Source: Mucilaginibacter sp. OK283 (GTDB lineage: Bacteria; Bacteroidota; Bacteroidia; Sphingobacteriales; Sphingobacteriaceae). Taken from it: a stretch of 64,000 nucleotides of DNA. The notes beneath the pieces are model-generated. The model worked only from the letters and a program-made list of their open reading frames with translations, had not been told where the DNA came from and did no database searches. A program made the translations under genes and the position numbers. The DNA is taken from NCBI RefSeq assembly GCF_900110415.1, contig NZ_FODR01000001.1, forward strand, positions 1,054,001 through 1,118,000, read 5' to 3'. Shown in pieces: positions 47,152 to 56,711 of this stretch. How positions within the stretch are numbered: the first letter of the stretch is position 1; each line of letters starts with the position of its first letter.

Positions 47152-48498
47152 CTAAATCTTCTGTTTAGCCTTTAATTCCAAATACTTGTTGATGGTATTA
47201 ACCGTCAAATTTTGCGGCGCACTTAAAATAGATTGGATACCATATTTAGCCAGCTCTTTTACAATCAATTTTTTATCGTAAGCGAATTTTTCTGCGATAG
47301 TTTTTATGTAGATGCCTTCAAGGTCGGTTGCCTGTTTTTCGCTCAGGGTTTTAAGCTCGGTGTTTTCAAAAAAAACAACCAGCAGCAGGTGAAATTTGGC
47401 TATCCGTTTCAGGTAGGGCAGCTGCCGGTTAAGGGCGTTCATGCTTTCGTAATTGGTGAAAAAGACTACCAGGCTGCGCTGTTTTATTACTGTACGTACA
47501 GTGCTGTATAATAGTTCCATGTTGGTTTCCAGGTAACGGGTGCGCTCCTTGTACAAAACCTCCAGTATCTTATTCAATTGCGACGATTTTCTATCGGCAG
47601 GAATAACGGCGCCAATTTTTTCAGATGCCGTAATTAAACCGGCTTTATCTTCTTTTATCAGCGCAACACTTGAGAGTACCAGGCTGGCATTTATAGCATA
47701 ATCCAACAGGCTTAAGCCTTCAAAAGGCATTTTCATCGCCCTTGACTTATCTATTATACAATATACGTGCTGCGATTTTTCGTCGGTATAGGAGTTAACC
47801 ATCAGGTTGCCCTGCCTGGCGGTGGCTTTCCAGTTAATGGTGCGGTAGTCATCGCCGGCAACATAATTTTTTACCTGTTCAAATTCAAGGCTGTGGCCAA
47901 TGCGACGTATTTTTTTGATGCCGATATCTGTGAGCCGGTTAGAGATAGCCATCAACTCGTATTTACGCATCTGGAGGAAGGATGGGTATACCGGCAATGT
48001 CTCGGATTGCTGAAAAGTATAACGCCTCCTGATGAGCCCTAATGGCGATTTGGCGTAAACCCGGATATCGCCAAATTCGTACTCGCCGCGTTTGGTAGGC
48101 CGCAAGCTATAGCTTATCAGTTTGCGCTCATGTGGTTTTAAGGTTGTTTTAAACCAGATGTCGCGTTTTTGAAACTGAAACGGAATCTCGTCGATAATGC
48201 CAATGCTGATATTAAAAGGATACCAGTTTTCACAATAAACACCCAGTTCGTTTTCGTCGCTGTTGCTTAATCTTTCGGGAGCATGGCGCTTGGCAAACAC
48301 GCCTTTGGCGGTTTTATAAAGCATGAGCACATCAATCATAAACAGCAATACCAACGCCCAGAAAACCAATGCCGGTATTACCCCAAGCCAGGGAAAAAAG
48401 AATGATAGCACAAACACTACCACGCTTATTCCCAAACCGGTAAACAGGCGGTTGGTTAAAAAAAGATCTTTGTAAAACAGGCCGTAAATGTTTTTCAC
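47152..48498 (-). CDS. DUF58 domain protein (vWA-like)
   Basis: A 448-residue protein with two N-terminal membrane helices (about residues 14-55), a beta-rich middle, and the DUF58 signature GHSLEFEQVKNYVAGDDYRTINWKATA (about residues 200-227) that opens a von Willebrand A-like domain. The metal-site motif reads DKSRAM rather than DxSxS, so metal binding may be weakened. DUF58 proteins are constant partners of MoxR ATPases, and here moxR lies 10 nt upstream. Confidence 0.92.
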   Translation of the reverse strand: MKNIYGLFYKDLFLTNRLFTGLGISVVVFVLSFFFPWLGVIPALVFWALVLLFMIDVLMLYKTAKGVFAKRHAPERLSNSDENELGVYCENWYPFNISIGIIDEIPFQFQKRDIWFKTTLKPHERKLISYSLRPTKRGEYEFGDIRVYAKSPLGLIRRRYTFQQSETLPVYPSFLQMRKYELMAISNRLTDIGIKKIRRIGHSLEFEQVKNYVAGDDYRTINWKATARQGNLMVNSYTDEKSQHVYCIIDKSRAMKMPFEGLSLLDYAINASLVLSSVALIKEDKAGLITASEKIGAVIPADRKSSQLNKILEVLYKERTRYLETNMELLYSTVRTVIKQRSLVVFFTNYESMNALNRQLPYLKRIAKFHLLLVVFFENTELKTLSEKQATDLEGIYIKTIAEKFAYDKKLIVKELAKYGIQSILSAPQNLTVNTINKYLELKAKQKI

Positions 48499-48508
48499 AA
48501 AAAATGGG

Positions 48509-49486
48509 TTATCGTGGTACCTCTATTTTTTGAATAATTTGCCCAATTACATCGTCGGGGCTCAGGCCTTCCATTTCCTTATCGGGCGTAAGCATTACCC
48601 GGTGCCTTAATACCGGGGCTGCGACATAAATAATATCATCGGGAGTAACAAAATCGCGCCCTTTAATGGCTGCCAGTGCCTTAGCCGCGCTAATCATAGC
48701 CAGCGAAGCCCGCGGTGAACCACCCAGGTATAATGATTTATGGTTGCGGGTTTCAAAAACAATTTTAGCTGTAAATTCCAACAGCTTGCGCTCAACATGC
48801 AAAGCCCGTACCTGTTGCCTTAAAGATATAATTTCTCCAGCCGATAATACAGGAGTAATATTGTTTAACTGATCTGTGTTTTTTTGCTGATGCTGTTGGG
48901 TAATTATAGCTATTTCCTCTTCCAGCGACGGGTATTTAATTTCTATTTTAAATAAAAATCTATCCAGTTGTGCTTCGGGCAGGCGGTAGGTACCTTCCTG
49001 CTCAACCGGGTTTTGGGTAGCTAATACAGTAAAGGGCTCCTGCATTTTATAGGTATGTCCGTCAATGGTAACCTGCTTTTCTTCCATCACCTCAAACAAA
49101 GCCGATTGTGTTTTTGCCGGTGCGCGGTTAATTTCATCTATCAGGATGATATTGCCAAATATAGGTCCCTGCTTAAATTCAAACTCAGTTGATTTAGGAT
49201 TGAATACAGAAGTACCTAATATATCTGATGGCATCAAATCCGGAGTAAACTGAATGCGGGAGTATTTGGCATCAATAGCTTTTGAAATAAGTTTGGCGGT
49301 GAGTGTTTTGGCTACTCCGGGTACCCCTTCAATCAAAATGTGCCCATCAGCCAGTATGCCAGCTATCAGCAAGTCGATAGAAACAGTTTGCCCCACAATA
49401 ATTTTACCCAGTGTAGCTTTTATCTGGTCAACAGCCAGGCTTAACCTGCTCATATCAGTTCGTTGTTCAAAAAAATCATTTTCCAT
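48509..49486 (-). CDS. MoxR family AAA+ ATPase
   Basis: A 325-residue AAA+ ATPase with Walker A EGVPGVAKT, Walker B ILIDEINRAP and sensor region TQNPVEQEGTYRLPEAQLDRF, the last two typical of MoxR. MoxR proteins act as chaperone-like machines that prepare partner proteins, usually with vWA or DUF58 partners. It overlaps the DUF4350 gene by 11 nt upstream and is followed by DUF58 after 10 nt. Confidence 0.95.
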   Translation of the reverse strand: MENDFFEQRTDMSRLSLAVDQIKATLGKIIVGQTVSIDLLIAGILADGHILIEGVPGVAKTLTAKLISKAIDAKYSRIQFTPDLMPSDILGTSVFNPKSTEFEFKQGPIFGNIILIDEINRAPAKTQSALFEVMEEKQVTIDGHTYKMQEPFTVLATQNPVEQEGTYRLPEAQLDRFLFKIEIKYPSLEEEIAIITQQHQQKNTDQLNNITPVLSAGEIISLRQQVRALHVERKLLEFTAKIVFETRNHKSLYLGGSPRASLAMISAAKALAAIKGRDFVTPDDIIYVAAPVLRHRVMLTPDKEMEGLSPDDVIGQIIQKIEVPR

Positions 49487-50660
49487 TGTGTCCGGTTTGG
49501 CTGTAAAATTTCTCTATAAGTTTATTTAATCTAATTAATTCATGGTCGGTAACATGGTGTTGCGCACCTACAAAAATTACCGAATGCACCAGGTCGGTAA
49601 TAAATTCGATGGCTACGCCCGTTTTTTTTGATAAAGTATCTATAAATTCATTATCAAGTTTGTTGGTTTTAAGGCGGTAATAGTCTCTGAAATGCTCCAA
49701 TAAATAAATCACTTTTTTGTGGGCTATGTTGGCATTGTCGCGTTTTTCATAATAAACCTGCCCTACAACAGTTACAAACTCCAGGGTCGAATTTTGTAAA
49801 GGCTCTACTACCGGTATAACCCGCTGGCGGCGTTTCATTTCGAAAAAAATAAAAACTAAAATACCGCAAAGGCTCAGGTAATATGCCCATTGCAAAGCTG
49901 GGTTAGCAAAAAATACCCTTAATGGTGAAAGATCTTCAGGGATATCGCCATTTTGAAATTGGTCCCAATACAAATGGCCGGTAGCCGGTAGGTAGGAGAA
50001 TGCTTTTTCGACAAAGTCGGATCCTTGCCTGGTTAATAGGCTGTAGTTGGTGAATAAGTCGGGTGTAGCACATAAATACAGGTGCCCCTTGCCAAAACTG
50101 TAACTCATAAAAGTGCAGTGGTTGGCATAATTTTGAGCCAAAACGGTTGCTTTGGCTGTATCAAGACTGCTAAAATATTGGTTTGCAATATCTCGGTTAA
50201 ACAGGTAGTTACTTTGAGCCCGTAATTTGCTGTTAACAAAATTAAAAGATACGTTATGTTTAGCATACTCGGCCTGCGACTCAATTTTTAGCGAATCGGC
50301 AAGGTAGCCACTCCAATTAAATGCCGACATAAACACCGAGTTGCCTGCTTTGACGTATTTCATCATTTCGTCAAAATCAAATTTATTGAGCTTTATGTTT
50401 TTGGCTATAATGATGTAATTGCCCTGCTGCAGGCTATCGTTATGGAAAACGTTGTAAATAGATTTGTTGGTATTGACAATTTCGGCGCCGGGAAAAAGCT
50501 TTTCAAGCTGGTTATGCAAAATATAAGTACCAAACGGAATTTTATCGTTTTTGGCAAGTGTTGATTGCCAGTTAATAGCGTTGGGCTTATTGTACTGCGC
50601 AACAAGGTATACTATGAGCAGGATGCTGGCAATTGAAATATAGATTTTAAAATCCTTCAT
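49476..50660 (-). CDS. DUF4350 domain membrane protein
   Basis: A 394-residue protein with an N-terminal membrane helix (about 7-22), a periplasmic DUF4350 domain with a glutaminase/ThuA-like layout (PFGTYILHNQLEKLFPGAEI, MMKYVKAGNSVFMSAF), a second membrane helix near residues 258-276 and a cytoplasmic tail of about 110 residues. It overlaps DUF4129 by 4 nt upstream and moxR by 11 nt downstream. Role unknown; the fold suggests binding rather than catalysis, since no nucleophile motif is obvious. Confidence 0.85.
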   Translation of the reverse strand: MKDFKIYISIASILLIVYLVAQYNKPNAINWQSTLAKNDKIPFGTYILHNQLEKLFPGAEIVNTNKSIYNVFHNDSLQQGNYIIIAKNIKLNKFDFDEMMKYVKAGNSVFMSAFNWSGYLADSLKIESQAEYAKHNVSFNFVNSKLRAQSNYLFNRDIANQYFSSLDTAKATVLAQNYANHCTFMSYSFGKGHLYLCATPDLFTNYSLLTRQGSDFVEKAFSYLPATGHLYWDQFQNGDIPEDLSPLRVFFANPALQWAYYLSLCGILVFIFFEMKRRQRVIPVVEPLQNSTLEFVTVVGQVYYEKRDNANIAHKKVIYLLEHFRDYYRLKTNKLDNEFIDTLSKKTGVAIEFITDLVHSVIFVGAQHHVTDHELIRLNKLIEKFYSQTGHNGK

Positions 50661-51424
50661 GATATCTCCTTTTTAAAATCTGTAAATAATGTACTGATGT
50701 TTTTAAAAACGGAGGCATCAATGCCAAACTCGCCATACCAAATATATTCAAACTGTAGTGTTAGGGTTTTAAATACCTGGCGCTGATTGGGGTTGGTTAA
50801 TTCATTGATGTAGGCATTGTTTGTTTTATCAATTTGCCATTTAATAAGCTCTGCATCGCTCAGCTGCTTTAAGCATTTTAAATACAGCAGCCTTACAGCC
50901 AGGCGGTAATTGTGCTGCGCGATGGCTCGCTCCAATTCGTCGTCAAAATTGATGTCGTGGATGTTTTCCAACGATTCCTGGTAGGGCAAATTCGCCCCCA
51001 TTGATTTGCGCCTGAACACATGCAGTAAATCGATACCGGCCAGTTTAAGAACCAGGAACACCACAGCCGCAAGCCCTGCGCCTATGAAAAGATACTGCAG
51101 TACATATAACAGCACCTGGAAAAACGGGTTCACTTTATTATCCGAAATTTTTGCTGGTTTAAACAGGTTTTTAAGCCAGGTCCAAAACCAATGCCAAAAG
51201 CGTGTCCACCATGATGGGTCTTTTTGTATTTCTTCATCGTATTTAAACTCGGGAAGTTTGCTGTAGGCTTTAATAGCTGCGCTATCCAGGTGCCGCACAT
51301 TTACCTGTTGGGTGTCCAGCTTCAGTATTAAAGGTTTCGTGCTCTTTTTAGCAGGAACAACACCTTTAACTGAATGAACGGGAATAGCGAATGAAAAAAA
51401 TATAAAGCAGAGCAGGCGCAGCAT
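50657..51424 (-). CDS. DUF4129 domain membrane protein
   Basis: A 255-residue protein with signal peptide (MLRLLCFIFFSFAIPVHS), a Trp-rich amphipathic segment (WWTRFWHWFWTWLKNLF), one membrane helix (about 115-140), and a C-terminal DUF4129 domain with ERAIAQHNYRLAVRLLYLKC. DUF4129 is often joined to transglutaminase or protease modules elsewhere. ATG 51424 is preferred over 51451 because it begins the signal peptide and avoids overlap with the upstream gene. The Trp-rich stretch is remarkable and may lie at the membrane surface. Confidence 0.85.
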   Translation of the reverse strand: MLRLLCFIFFSFAIPVHSVKGVVPAKKSTKPLILKLDTQQVNVRHLDSAAIKAYSKLPEFKYDEEIQKDPSWWTRFWHWFWTWLKNLFKPAKISDNKVNPFFQVLLYVLQYLFIGAGLAAVVFLVLKLAGIDLLHVFRRKSMGANLPYQESLENIHDINFDDELERAIAQHNYRLAVRLLYLKCLKQLSDAELIKWQIDKTNNAYINELTNPNQRQVFKTLTLQFEYIWYGEFGIDASVFKNISTLFTDFKKEIS

Positions 51425-51425
51425 A

Positions 51426-52322
51426 TTAATATTCTTCAAGCGGTAAATCATTCTCGGGCGTTATTGTGCCCACCTGGTTTATCCTGTTTAATAGGCTGGT
51501 GCCATCTTTACTTTCGGTTAAATTGAAATAGCAAAGGGAAAGGCTAACTACGGGTATAATAATAAATACCTGGCACACTTGCTGAAGTGCCGCGCCAATT
51601 ACTGCAGCAGCTATTGAAAAATGTGCACCCCCTTTAACATGGGTTACTAAACTGATAGCATTAACAATGCTAACTGGCACAACGATAATTGCACGGCACA
51701 CCGAGAATATTATCCAGGTAACTACCAATGCGCCAAAAGTTGCCCACCAGTTTTCCTTTATCAAAACAAAACTGCGGTTAAAAGCGTAGCCAAAACTGGT
51801 GTTTTCCATGATCATTATAGGGGCCACTAATGCCAGGATAGGAGACATGTATATACCAGGGATCAAACAGAATACAAAACCAACCGCCAGTAGGAGGTTG
51901 ATCAATATTGAGCTGCCTAATATTTTTAGAAAATAAAATTTGATATAACCCCACATCTCTTCGGCTCCAGGCACCTGGTTGCCCTTCTCTTTATACAAAG
52001 CCATATAGCAAAAAACAGTAACCATTATGGCCGTAATGCTTAACAGGGTAAACACCATAGTTAACACAAACTCGGTTCCCAAAAAATTAAAAAAGGATGG
52101 CGCGTATTGGTTAGAATAAGCCCCGCTGGAAAGGTTATTAAAATTAGTGGTCATTTTTAGCTGCATCAGGCAAGCGCTAATGGTTGCTGCTACTATAAAA
52201 ATACCGCAAAACGTAAAAAAGTAACTAAGCAGGGGCTTTAGGTTTTGTTTAATAAAAAGAAACGTGTCGCTTATTATTTCGCCAAAATCGCGGGTTTTAG
52301 CTAATTCAATTTTTGGTTGCAT
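51426..52322 (-). CDS. polytopic membrane protein of the SpoIIM/RDD cluster
   Basis: A 298-residue protein with about six membrane segments, starting with ELAKTRDFGEIISDTFLFIKQNLKPLL, a pattern seen in membrane proteins of the glycerophosphodiester-phosphodiesterase membrane-domain type. YKEKGNQVPGAEEMWGYIK and NRSFVLIKENWWATFG are other features. It overlaps the SpoIIM gene by 17 nt. Function unknown. Confidence 0.75.
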   Translation of the reverse strand: MQPKIELAKTRDFGEIISDTFLFIKQNLKPLLSYFFTFCGIFIVAATISACLMQLKMTTNFNNLSSGAYSNQYAPSFFNFLGTEFVLTMVFTLLSITAIMVTVFCYMALYKEKGNQVPGAEEMWGYIKFYFLKILGSSILINLLLAVGFVFCLIPGIYMSPILALVAPIMIMENTSFGYAFNRSFVLIKENWWATFGALVVTWIIFSVCRAIIVVPVSIVNAISLVTHVKGGAHFSIAAAVIGAALQQVCQVFIIIPVVSLSLCYFNLTESKDGTSLLNRINQVGTITPENDLPLEEY

Positions 52323-53268
52323 AGTGGTTTAGGGTTTTATAAATTTTATTGGGGTATATAATTACATACCAAATGATAAACAATAATGACGAAGTTAAAA
52401 TGCTAACACTAAGCCAAACAGGCATTTCGGTATGGCGGGTAACAAAGCCTTCAAAAAAAGCGGCAACAATTAAAATAGGTACTATGCCAACGGCCACCTT
52501 CATACCGTCTTTAGCCCCTCTTTTTAAGGATACCATACGGGAAAAGGTTTTGGGGAATAAAAGGCTATTCCCTAAAATAATGCCGGCAGCACCGGCTATC
52601 ATGATTGCTGAAATCTCTAAAGTGCCATGAATCCACACCACAAGGATTGATTTTATACCCAACCCCTTACTGAAAAAGTAGTATTGGAACGAGCCCAGCA
52701 TCAGCCCGTTACGGAAAAGGAAGTAAATTGAGCCGACAGAAAATATAACGCCGCTTACAAACGTAACCAGCGATACATAGATGTTGTTGGCTGCTATAGC
52801 CAAAAACATCAATGTTTCGCCACCTTGTTTGTACACGCCAAACGGGTCGCCTTTGGCAATGTTTGCATTGGTCATGTCTATATAACTGTCGCCCAAAATA
52901 AGGCGCACAAAGTTTTCATCATATTTTGCCGATAGTGCACCTATCGAGCAAAATATGATGAAAAATATAAATGAGTATAGCAACGGCCTTTGATAGGTTT
53001 TAAACAAAATGGGCAACTCGTATTTCCAAAAGGTTAAGAAACGGTTGCTTTTTTCACTCTTGTTTTTGTAGATGGATTGATGTAAACCTGCTGCCAGCCC
53101 GTTAAGGTAGGCCGTGGTTTTTGATTTTGGATAAAATGTTTTGGCGTAAGCAAGGTCGTCGGTTATTTGGATAAACCTTTCGGCAAGCTCATCAGGATCG
53201 TCCGTTGGCGATTGTTCAAAGCTGCTCCATTTGGCAGCGTTTTGTTTTACAAAAAGAGGTTCGCGCAT
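52306..53268 (-). CDS. SpoIIM/DUF95 family membrane protein
   Basis: A 320-residue protein: an N-terminal soluble part (REPLFVKQNAAKWSSFEQ, with the conserved W), then about five membrane segments with WIHGTLEISAIMIAGAAGI, the hallmark of SpoIIM-like (stage II sporulation protein M) proteins. In spore formers SpoIIM helps peptidoglycan remodelling during engulfment; this organism should not sporulate, so a more general membrane or wall-remodelling role is likely. It is the first gene of the leftward cluster and divergent from the RDD gene. Confidence 0.9.
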   Translation of the reverse strand: MREPLFVKQNAAKWSSFEQSPTDDPDELAERFIQITDDLAYAKTFYPKSKTTAYLNGLAAGLHQSIYKNKSEKSNRFLTFWKYELPILFKTYQRPLLYSFIFFIIFCSIGALSAKYDENFVRLILGDSYIDMTNANIAKGDPFGVYKQGGETLMFLAIAANNIYVSLVTFVSGVIFSVGSIYFLFRNGLMLGSFQYYFFSKGLGIKSILVVWIHGTLEISAIMIAGAAGIILGNSLLFPKTFSRMVSLKRGAKDGMKVAVGIVPILIVAAFFEGFVTRHTEMPVWLSVSILTSSLLFIIWYVIIYPNKIYKTLNHYATKN

Positions 53269-53348
53269 CAGTTATCCAACATTGAAATATTTTGTTAAAA
53301 TAATTACAAATGCGATATATAACAACTAAAAAAAACATAATTAGCGTT

Positions 53349-53356
53349 TATATTTG
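53349..53356 (+). promoter_or_regulatory. -7 box TATATTTG for the RDD gene
   Basis: TATATTTG matches TAnnTTTG and ends 5 nt before ATG 53362, so the mRNA would be leaderless or nearly so. The divergent SpoIIM gene starts 80 bp away. Confidence 0.5.
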
Positions 53357-53361
53357 ATGAT

Positions 53362-54105
53362 ATGCAAACTATAAGGATAACCACATCACAAAACATTGAT
53401 ATTGACTACGAAGTTGCCGGCCTGGGCGAACGTATTGTTGCTTACCTGATTGACATGGCCATGTTTATAGTGATATTCATTGCTGCCATGATCGTAATGT
53501 CGATGTTAAACATCCTAAACTCCGAAGGCGCGCTAATTGGCGTTTTGGTTATTATATATGCATCGCTATACGTGTTTTATGATTTGGCTTGCGAAATTGC
53601 CATGAATGGGCAAAGTGTTGGCAAGCGCATCATGAAAATAAAGGTGATAAGCCTTGACGGTGCCCGGCCCCGGTTTAGCCAATACTTGCTGCGCTGGCTG
53701 TTCAGGATTATTGATTTTTTCCCGGGCACTATGCATTTGTGTGGGTTGATAAGTGTTGCTGTATCCGATAAATCGCAGCGAGTGGGCGATATGGTTGCCG
53801 GTACAACACTCATCCGCACCCAGGCGCGCACAAAAATCAACAATATAGCTTTTAGCCCCTCTGCCGATGATTATCAGCCGGTTTTTGCTGCCGCTGCCAG
53901 CCTTAATGATAAAGATATTGAATTGATAAATGAGGTAATAAATAGCTATATTAAAAATCGTAACAGCGTGCTGGTGTTTAATATGGCACAACGTATCAAA
54001 AACCTCTTAGGGATAACACCGCCAGCCGAAATGAACGATATGTTGTTTTTGCAAACCATTATAAAAGATTACAGCCACATTGTAGCTCAGGCAGATGTAC
54101 TATAA
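53362..54105 (+). CDS. RDD family membrane protein
   Basis: A 247-residue protein with the RDD layout: a short N-terminal beta stretch, GLGERIVAYLIDMAMF with the conserved Arg and Asp, three membrane helices, and GQSVGKRIMKIKVI. RDD proteins have been linked to ion transport in some bacteria. Beyond the domain it has a soluble helical tail of about 80 residues (DKDIELINEVINSYIKNRNS). It is divergent from the SpoIIM operon and its 3' end overlaps the convergent DUF2752 gene by 19 nt. Confidence 0.9.
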   Translation: MQTIRITTSQNIDIDYEVAGLGERIVAYLIDMAMFIVIFIAAMIVMSMLNILNSEGALIGVLVIIYASLYVFYDLACEIAMNGQSVGKRIMKIKVISLDGARPRFSQYLLRWLFRIIDFFPGTMHLCGLISVAVSDKSQRVGDMVAGTTLIRTQARTKINNIAFSPSADDYQPVFAAAASLNDKDIELINEVINSYIKNRNSVLVFNMAQRIKNLLGITPPAEMNDMLFLQTIIKDYSHIVAQADVL

Positions 54106-54452
54106 TGCCGGTAAAGGCTGTACATTTTGATGCAATAGCTAATAAGCACTATACTGCCAACAATCATAAACAGTGTTTTTTTTACCGCTGATTTTTTGGT
54201 GTCGAGCTTAAAATAGTTATCTGCAATACCGTAGGCAAAAAATAAAAGGAGAGGGATGGCAGGAGGGTATGACGTGAAGCTTTTATTTAAATCGCCTTGT
54301 ACAAGGGCAATTACCGAACGCTGAAAGCCGCATCCGGGGCAATCAATACCGGTGAAATATTTAAACGGACAGGGTATTAAATGATTTTGCAGCCAGTGGA
54401 TAAAACCCAACAGACTGCAAAATAATTGTAATGTGATAAAATTGGGCAGCAT
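54087..54452 (-). CDS. DUF2752 domain membrane protein
   Basis: A 121-residue protein with three membrane segments and the family motif FTGIDCPGCGFQRSVIALVQGD, where two cysteines lie in a CPGCG knot. Function unknown. It overlaps the RDD gene's 3' end (convergent) and the upstream gene by one base. Confidence 0.85.
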   Translation of the reverse strand: MLPNFITLQLFCSLLGFIHWLQNHLIPCPFKYFTGIDCPGCGFQRSVIALVQGDLNKSFTSYPPAIPLLLFFAYGIADNYFKLDTKKSAVKKTLFMIVGSIVLISYCIKMYSLYRHYSTSA

Positions 54453-54922
54453 TAAGCTTGCGGCGGCGTATTAGGGTTAAACGGATCCTGATAATCTTTT
54501 GAAGGATCATATGGTTGAAAACCCGCAAAACCAGCACCAGCAGGGCCAATATATTGGTAATTACCAAAGCCGAGTATTGGATAAAATATAAATGGCAATA
54601 GTAATAAGCCTATGGTAAAACCTTCGCTTTGGCCGTAGCTTTTACTTAATAAGTTAGTTGACCATATAAAGAAAATAAGACTTGTACAAGGGAATATGAT
54701 AAGGAAAATCCACCAGATTGGTTTACCGATAATTTCGAGGGTAACTATTGTGCTGTAAATCGGAATTAATGCTGCCCAACCTGGTTTTCCGGCTTTTTCA
54801 TAAATTTTCCATTTTCCTACGGCCTGGATAACCGCCATGATCAAGATAGGAATAAACATCATGCCGAGAAGAGCCATAACAACACCCACAGACGCTGCCG
54901 ACGAAGAATCGTAATTTTCCAT
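54452..54922 (-). CDS. DUF5684-type small membrane protein
   Basis: A 156-residue protein with four membrane segments. The motif KAGKPGWAALIPIYSTIVTLEIIGKPIWW is typical of the DUF5684 family (sometimes annotated as signal-peptidase related). It ends in a Gly/Pro/Tyr/Asp tail (YDPSKDYQDPFNPNTPPQA). The stop overlaps the DUF2752 start by one base, so they form a two-gene operon. Confidence 0.8.
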   Translation of the reverse strand: MENYDSSSAASVGVVMALLGMMFIPILIMAVIQAVGKWKIYEKAGKPGWAALIPIYSTIVTLEIIGKPIWWIFLIIFPCTSLIFFIWSTNLLSKSYGQSEGFTIGLLLLPFIFYPILGFGNYQYIGPAGAGFAGFQPYDPSKDYQDPFNPNTPPQA

Positions 54923-55038
54923 TTTTTAAGGTTTTGAGTTTTTTGTAAGTTTTTAAGTTCCTGCAAAATATAAATTTTTTAAATAAAAATTAAGCACTCC
55001 ATCATATTTATTACAAAGCTTAGTTAGCTTATTATTTT

Positions 55039-55046
55039 TAAATTTG
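55039..55046 (+). promoter_or_regulatory. -7 box TAAATTTG directly before the sdaA ATG
   Basis: TAAATTTG matches TAnnTTTG and touches the ATG at 55047. If this is the promoter, transcription would start inside or after the first codons, and the in-frame ATG at 55053 becomes the likelier start. Confidence 0.35.
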
Positions 55047-56480
55047 ATGCCGATGGTAAGGGAGCAAATTTCGGTATTTGATATGTTTAAAATAGGGATA
55101 GGGCCGTCAAGCTCGCATACCCTTGGGCCGTGGCGCGCTGCCCAGCAGTTTGTATTATCGTTGCAACAGCAGGAGGTGCTGCCGCTTGTTAACCAGGTAC
55201 AAATACTGCTTTATGGCTCTTTAGCCAAAACGGGCCGGGGCCATGGTACCGATATCGCTATTTTGCTCGGCTTGAGCGGAGATGACCCTGTAACTTTTGA
55301 GGTTGACAAGATTACCCCTAAAATTAACCACATCACTACATCACATAAATTGATTTTAGGTGGAATTAAAGAAATTGAATTTTCGGTAATTAACGACCTG
55401 TTGTTTTTGTTTAACGAAAGTTTGCCTTTTCATCCCAACGCGGTTACTTTCCAGGCGTTTTTGAGTAATGGCAAAGCGGTGTCCGAAACGTATTACTCCA
55501 TAGGCGGAGGATTTGTGGTTAAGGATGGCGCATCCGCCCAATCAAAACACGAGGTCGATCTGCCGTTCCCGATTGATACTGCTGCCGATTTATTGCACTG
55601 GTGTATAAAAACAGGCCTTCGGATTTCGGAAGTGGTGATGGAGAATGAGCTGGCGTGGCGTACTGAACAGGAAACCCGTGCAGGTGTGCTGAATATTTTT
55701 AAGGCTTTAAAAGAGTGTATGTACCGCGGCTGCCATACCACAGGCCAGTTACCCGGCGGTTTAAATGTGGCCCGGCGTGCCTTTAAACTGAATGCAAAAC
55801 TAATAAACAACAGGCCTTACAGTAACTACGATGAATGGATTACCGCTATAAGGCAAACAGGCGATAGTTTTAAAAATATATTGGATTGGGTGAGTTGTTT
55901 CGCGTTGGCTGTAAACGAGGAGAATGCCTCTTTTGGTAGGGTAGTAACCGCGCCAACCAACGGCGCTGCCGGCGTTATCCCTGCTGTATTACAATACTAT
56001 ATTGTTTTTTGCGAGGGTAACACTGATGAAAAAGTCATCCAATTTTTGCTGACGGCTTCCGAAATTGGGAGCATCTTTAAAAAAGGCGCCACCATATCGG
56101 CAGCCATGGGTGGTTGCCAGGCCGAAATTGGTGTTTCATCTGCTATGGCTGCTGCCGCATTAACAGAATGCTTGGGTGGCACCCAACGGCAGGTACTCAT
56201 GGCTGCCGAAATAGCCATGGAACATCATCTTGGCCTTACCTGCGACCCTATTGGCGGCCTGGTACAAATCCCCTGCATCGAGAGAAATACCATGGGGGCC
56301 ATAAAAGCCATCACGGCATCGCAGTTAGCTTTACAAAGCAATCCCGAAAAAGCCAAGGTAAGCCTGGATGCCGTAGTAAAAACCATGTGGCAAACCGCGC
56401 TTGATATGAACTCCAAGTATAAAGAAACATCTGATGGCGGGCTGGCTATTAATATCCCTATCAGCTTGCCGGAGTGTTAA
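55047..56480 (+). CDS. sdaA: L-serine ammonia-lyase (iron-sulfur dependent)
   Basis: Converts L-serine to pyruvate and ammonia using a [4Fe-4S] cluster. N-terminal half: [19 protein letters not shown] and the [19 protein letters not shown] block; C-terminal half: [38 protein letters not shown] and [16 protein letters not shown], which carry the cluster cysteines. Both halves are fused in one 477-residue chain. Start: ATG 55047 or 55053 (the TTG at 55044 is not needed). It is a single gene followed by a GC-rich palindrome. Confidence 0.94.
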   Translation: MPMVREQISVFDMFKIGIGPSSSHTLGPWRAAQQFVLSLQQQEVLPLVNQVQILLYGSLAKTGRGHGTDIAILLGLSGDDPVTFEVDKITPKINHITTSHKLILGGIKEIEFSVINDLLFLFNESLPFHPNAVTFQAFLSNGKAVSETYYSIGGGFVVKDGASAQSKHEVDLPFPIDTAADLLHWCIKTGLRISEVVMENELAWRTEQETRAGVLNIFKALKECMYRGCHTTGQLPGGLNVARRAFKLNAKLINNRPYSNYDEWITAIRQTGDSFKNILDWVSCFALAVNEENASFGRVVTAPTNGAAGVIPAVLQYYIVFCEGNTDEKVIQFLLTASEIGSIFKKGATISAAMGGCQAEIGVSSAMAAAALTECLGGTQRQVLMAAEIAMEHHLGLTCDPIGGLVQIPCIERNTMGAIKAITASQLALQSNPEKAKVSLDAVVKTMWQTALDMNSKYKETSDGGLAINIPISLPEC

Positions 56481-56488
56481 GCCCCTGG

Positions 56489-56502
56489 CCCCCTAAAGGG
56501 GG
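56489..56502. repeat. GC-rich palindrome after the sdaA stop codon
   Basis: CCCCCTAAAGGGGG, preceded by GCCCCTGG that starts at the base after the stop. Same family and orientation as the copies after the hybrid kinase, miaB and groEL. The rest of the gap to 56711 shows no gene. Confidence 0.75.
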
Positions 56503-56711
56503 AGTTGTGTATCAGGTCAAACGCATCTAATTGGGTTAACATAACTTAACACATTTCAGATATGCTTTTCATAAATATCTAATAATCAATCTATTGTATT
56601 TAAACATGGTTAACACTAAACTGATTGCGCAATGGAGGCGAATCAAAAAATATTTGTGCCTGGTGTATTGAAATAGCAGTTATCTTATCAGAATTCCAGT
56701 GGGGGTGTTTA

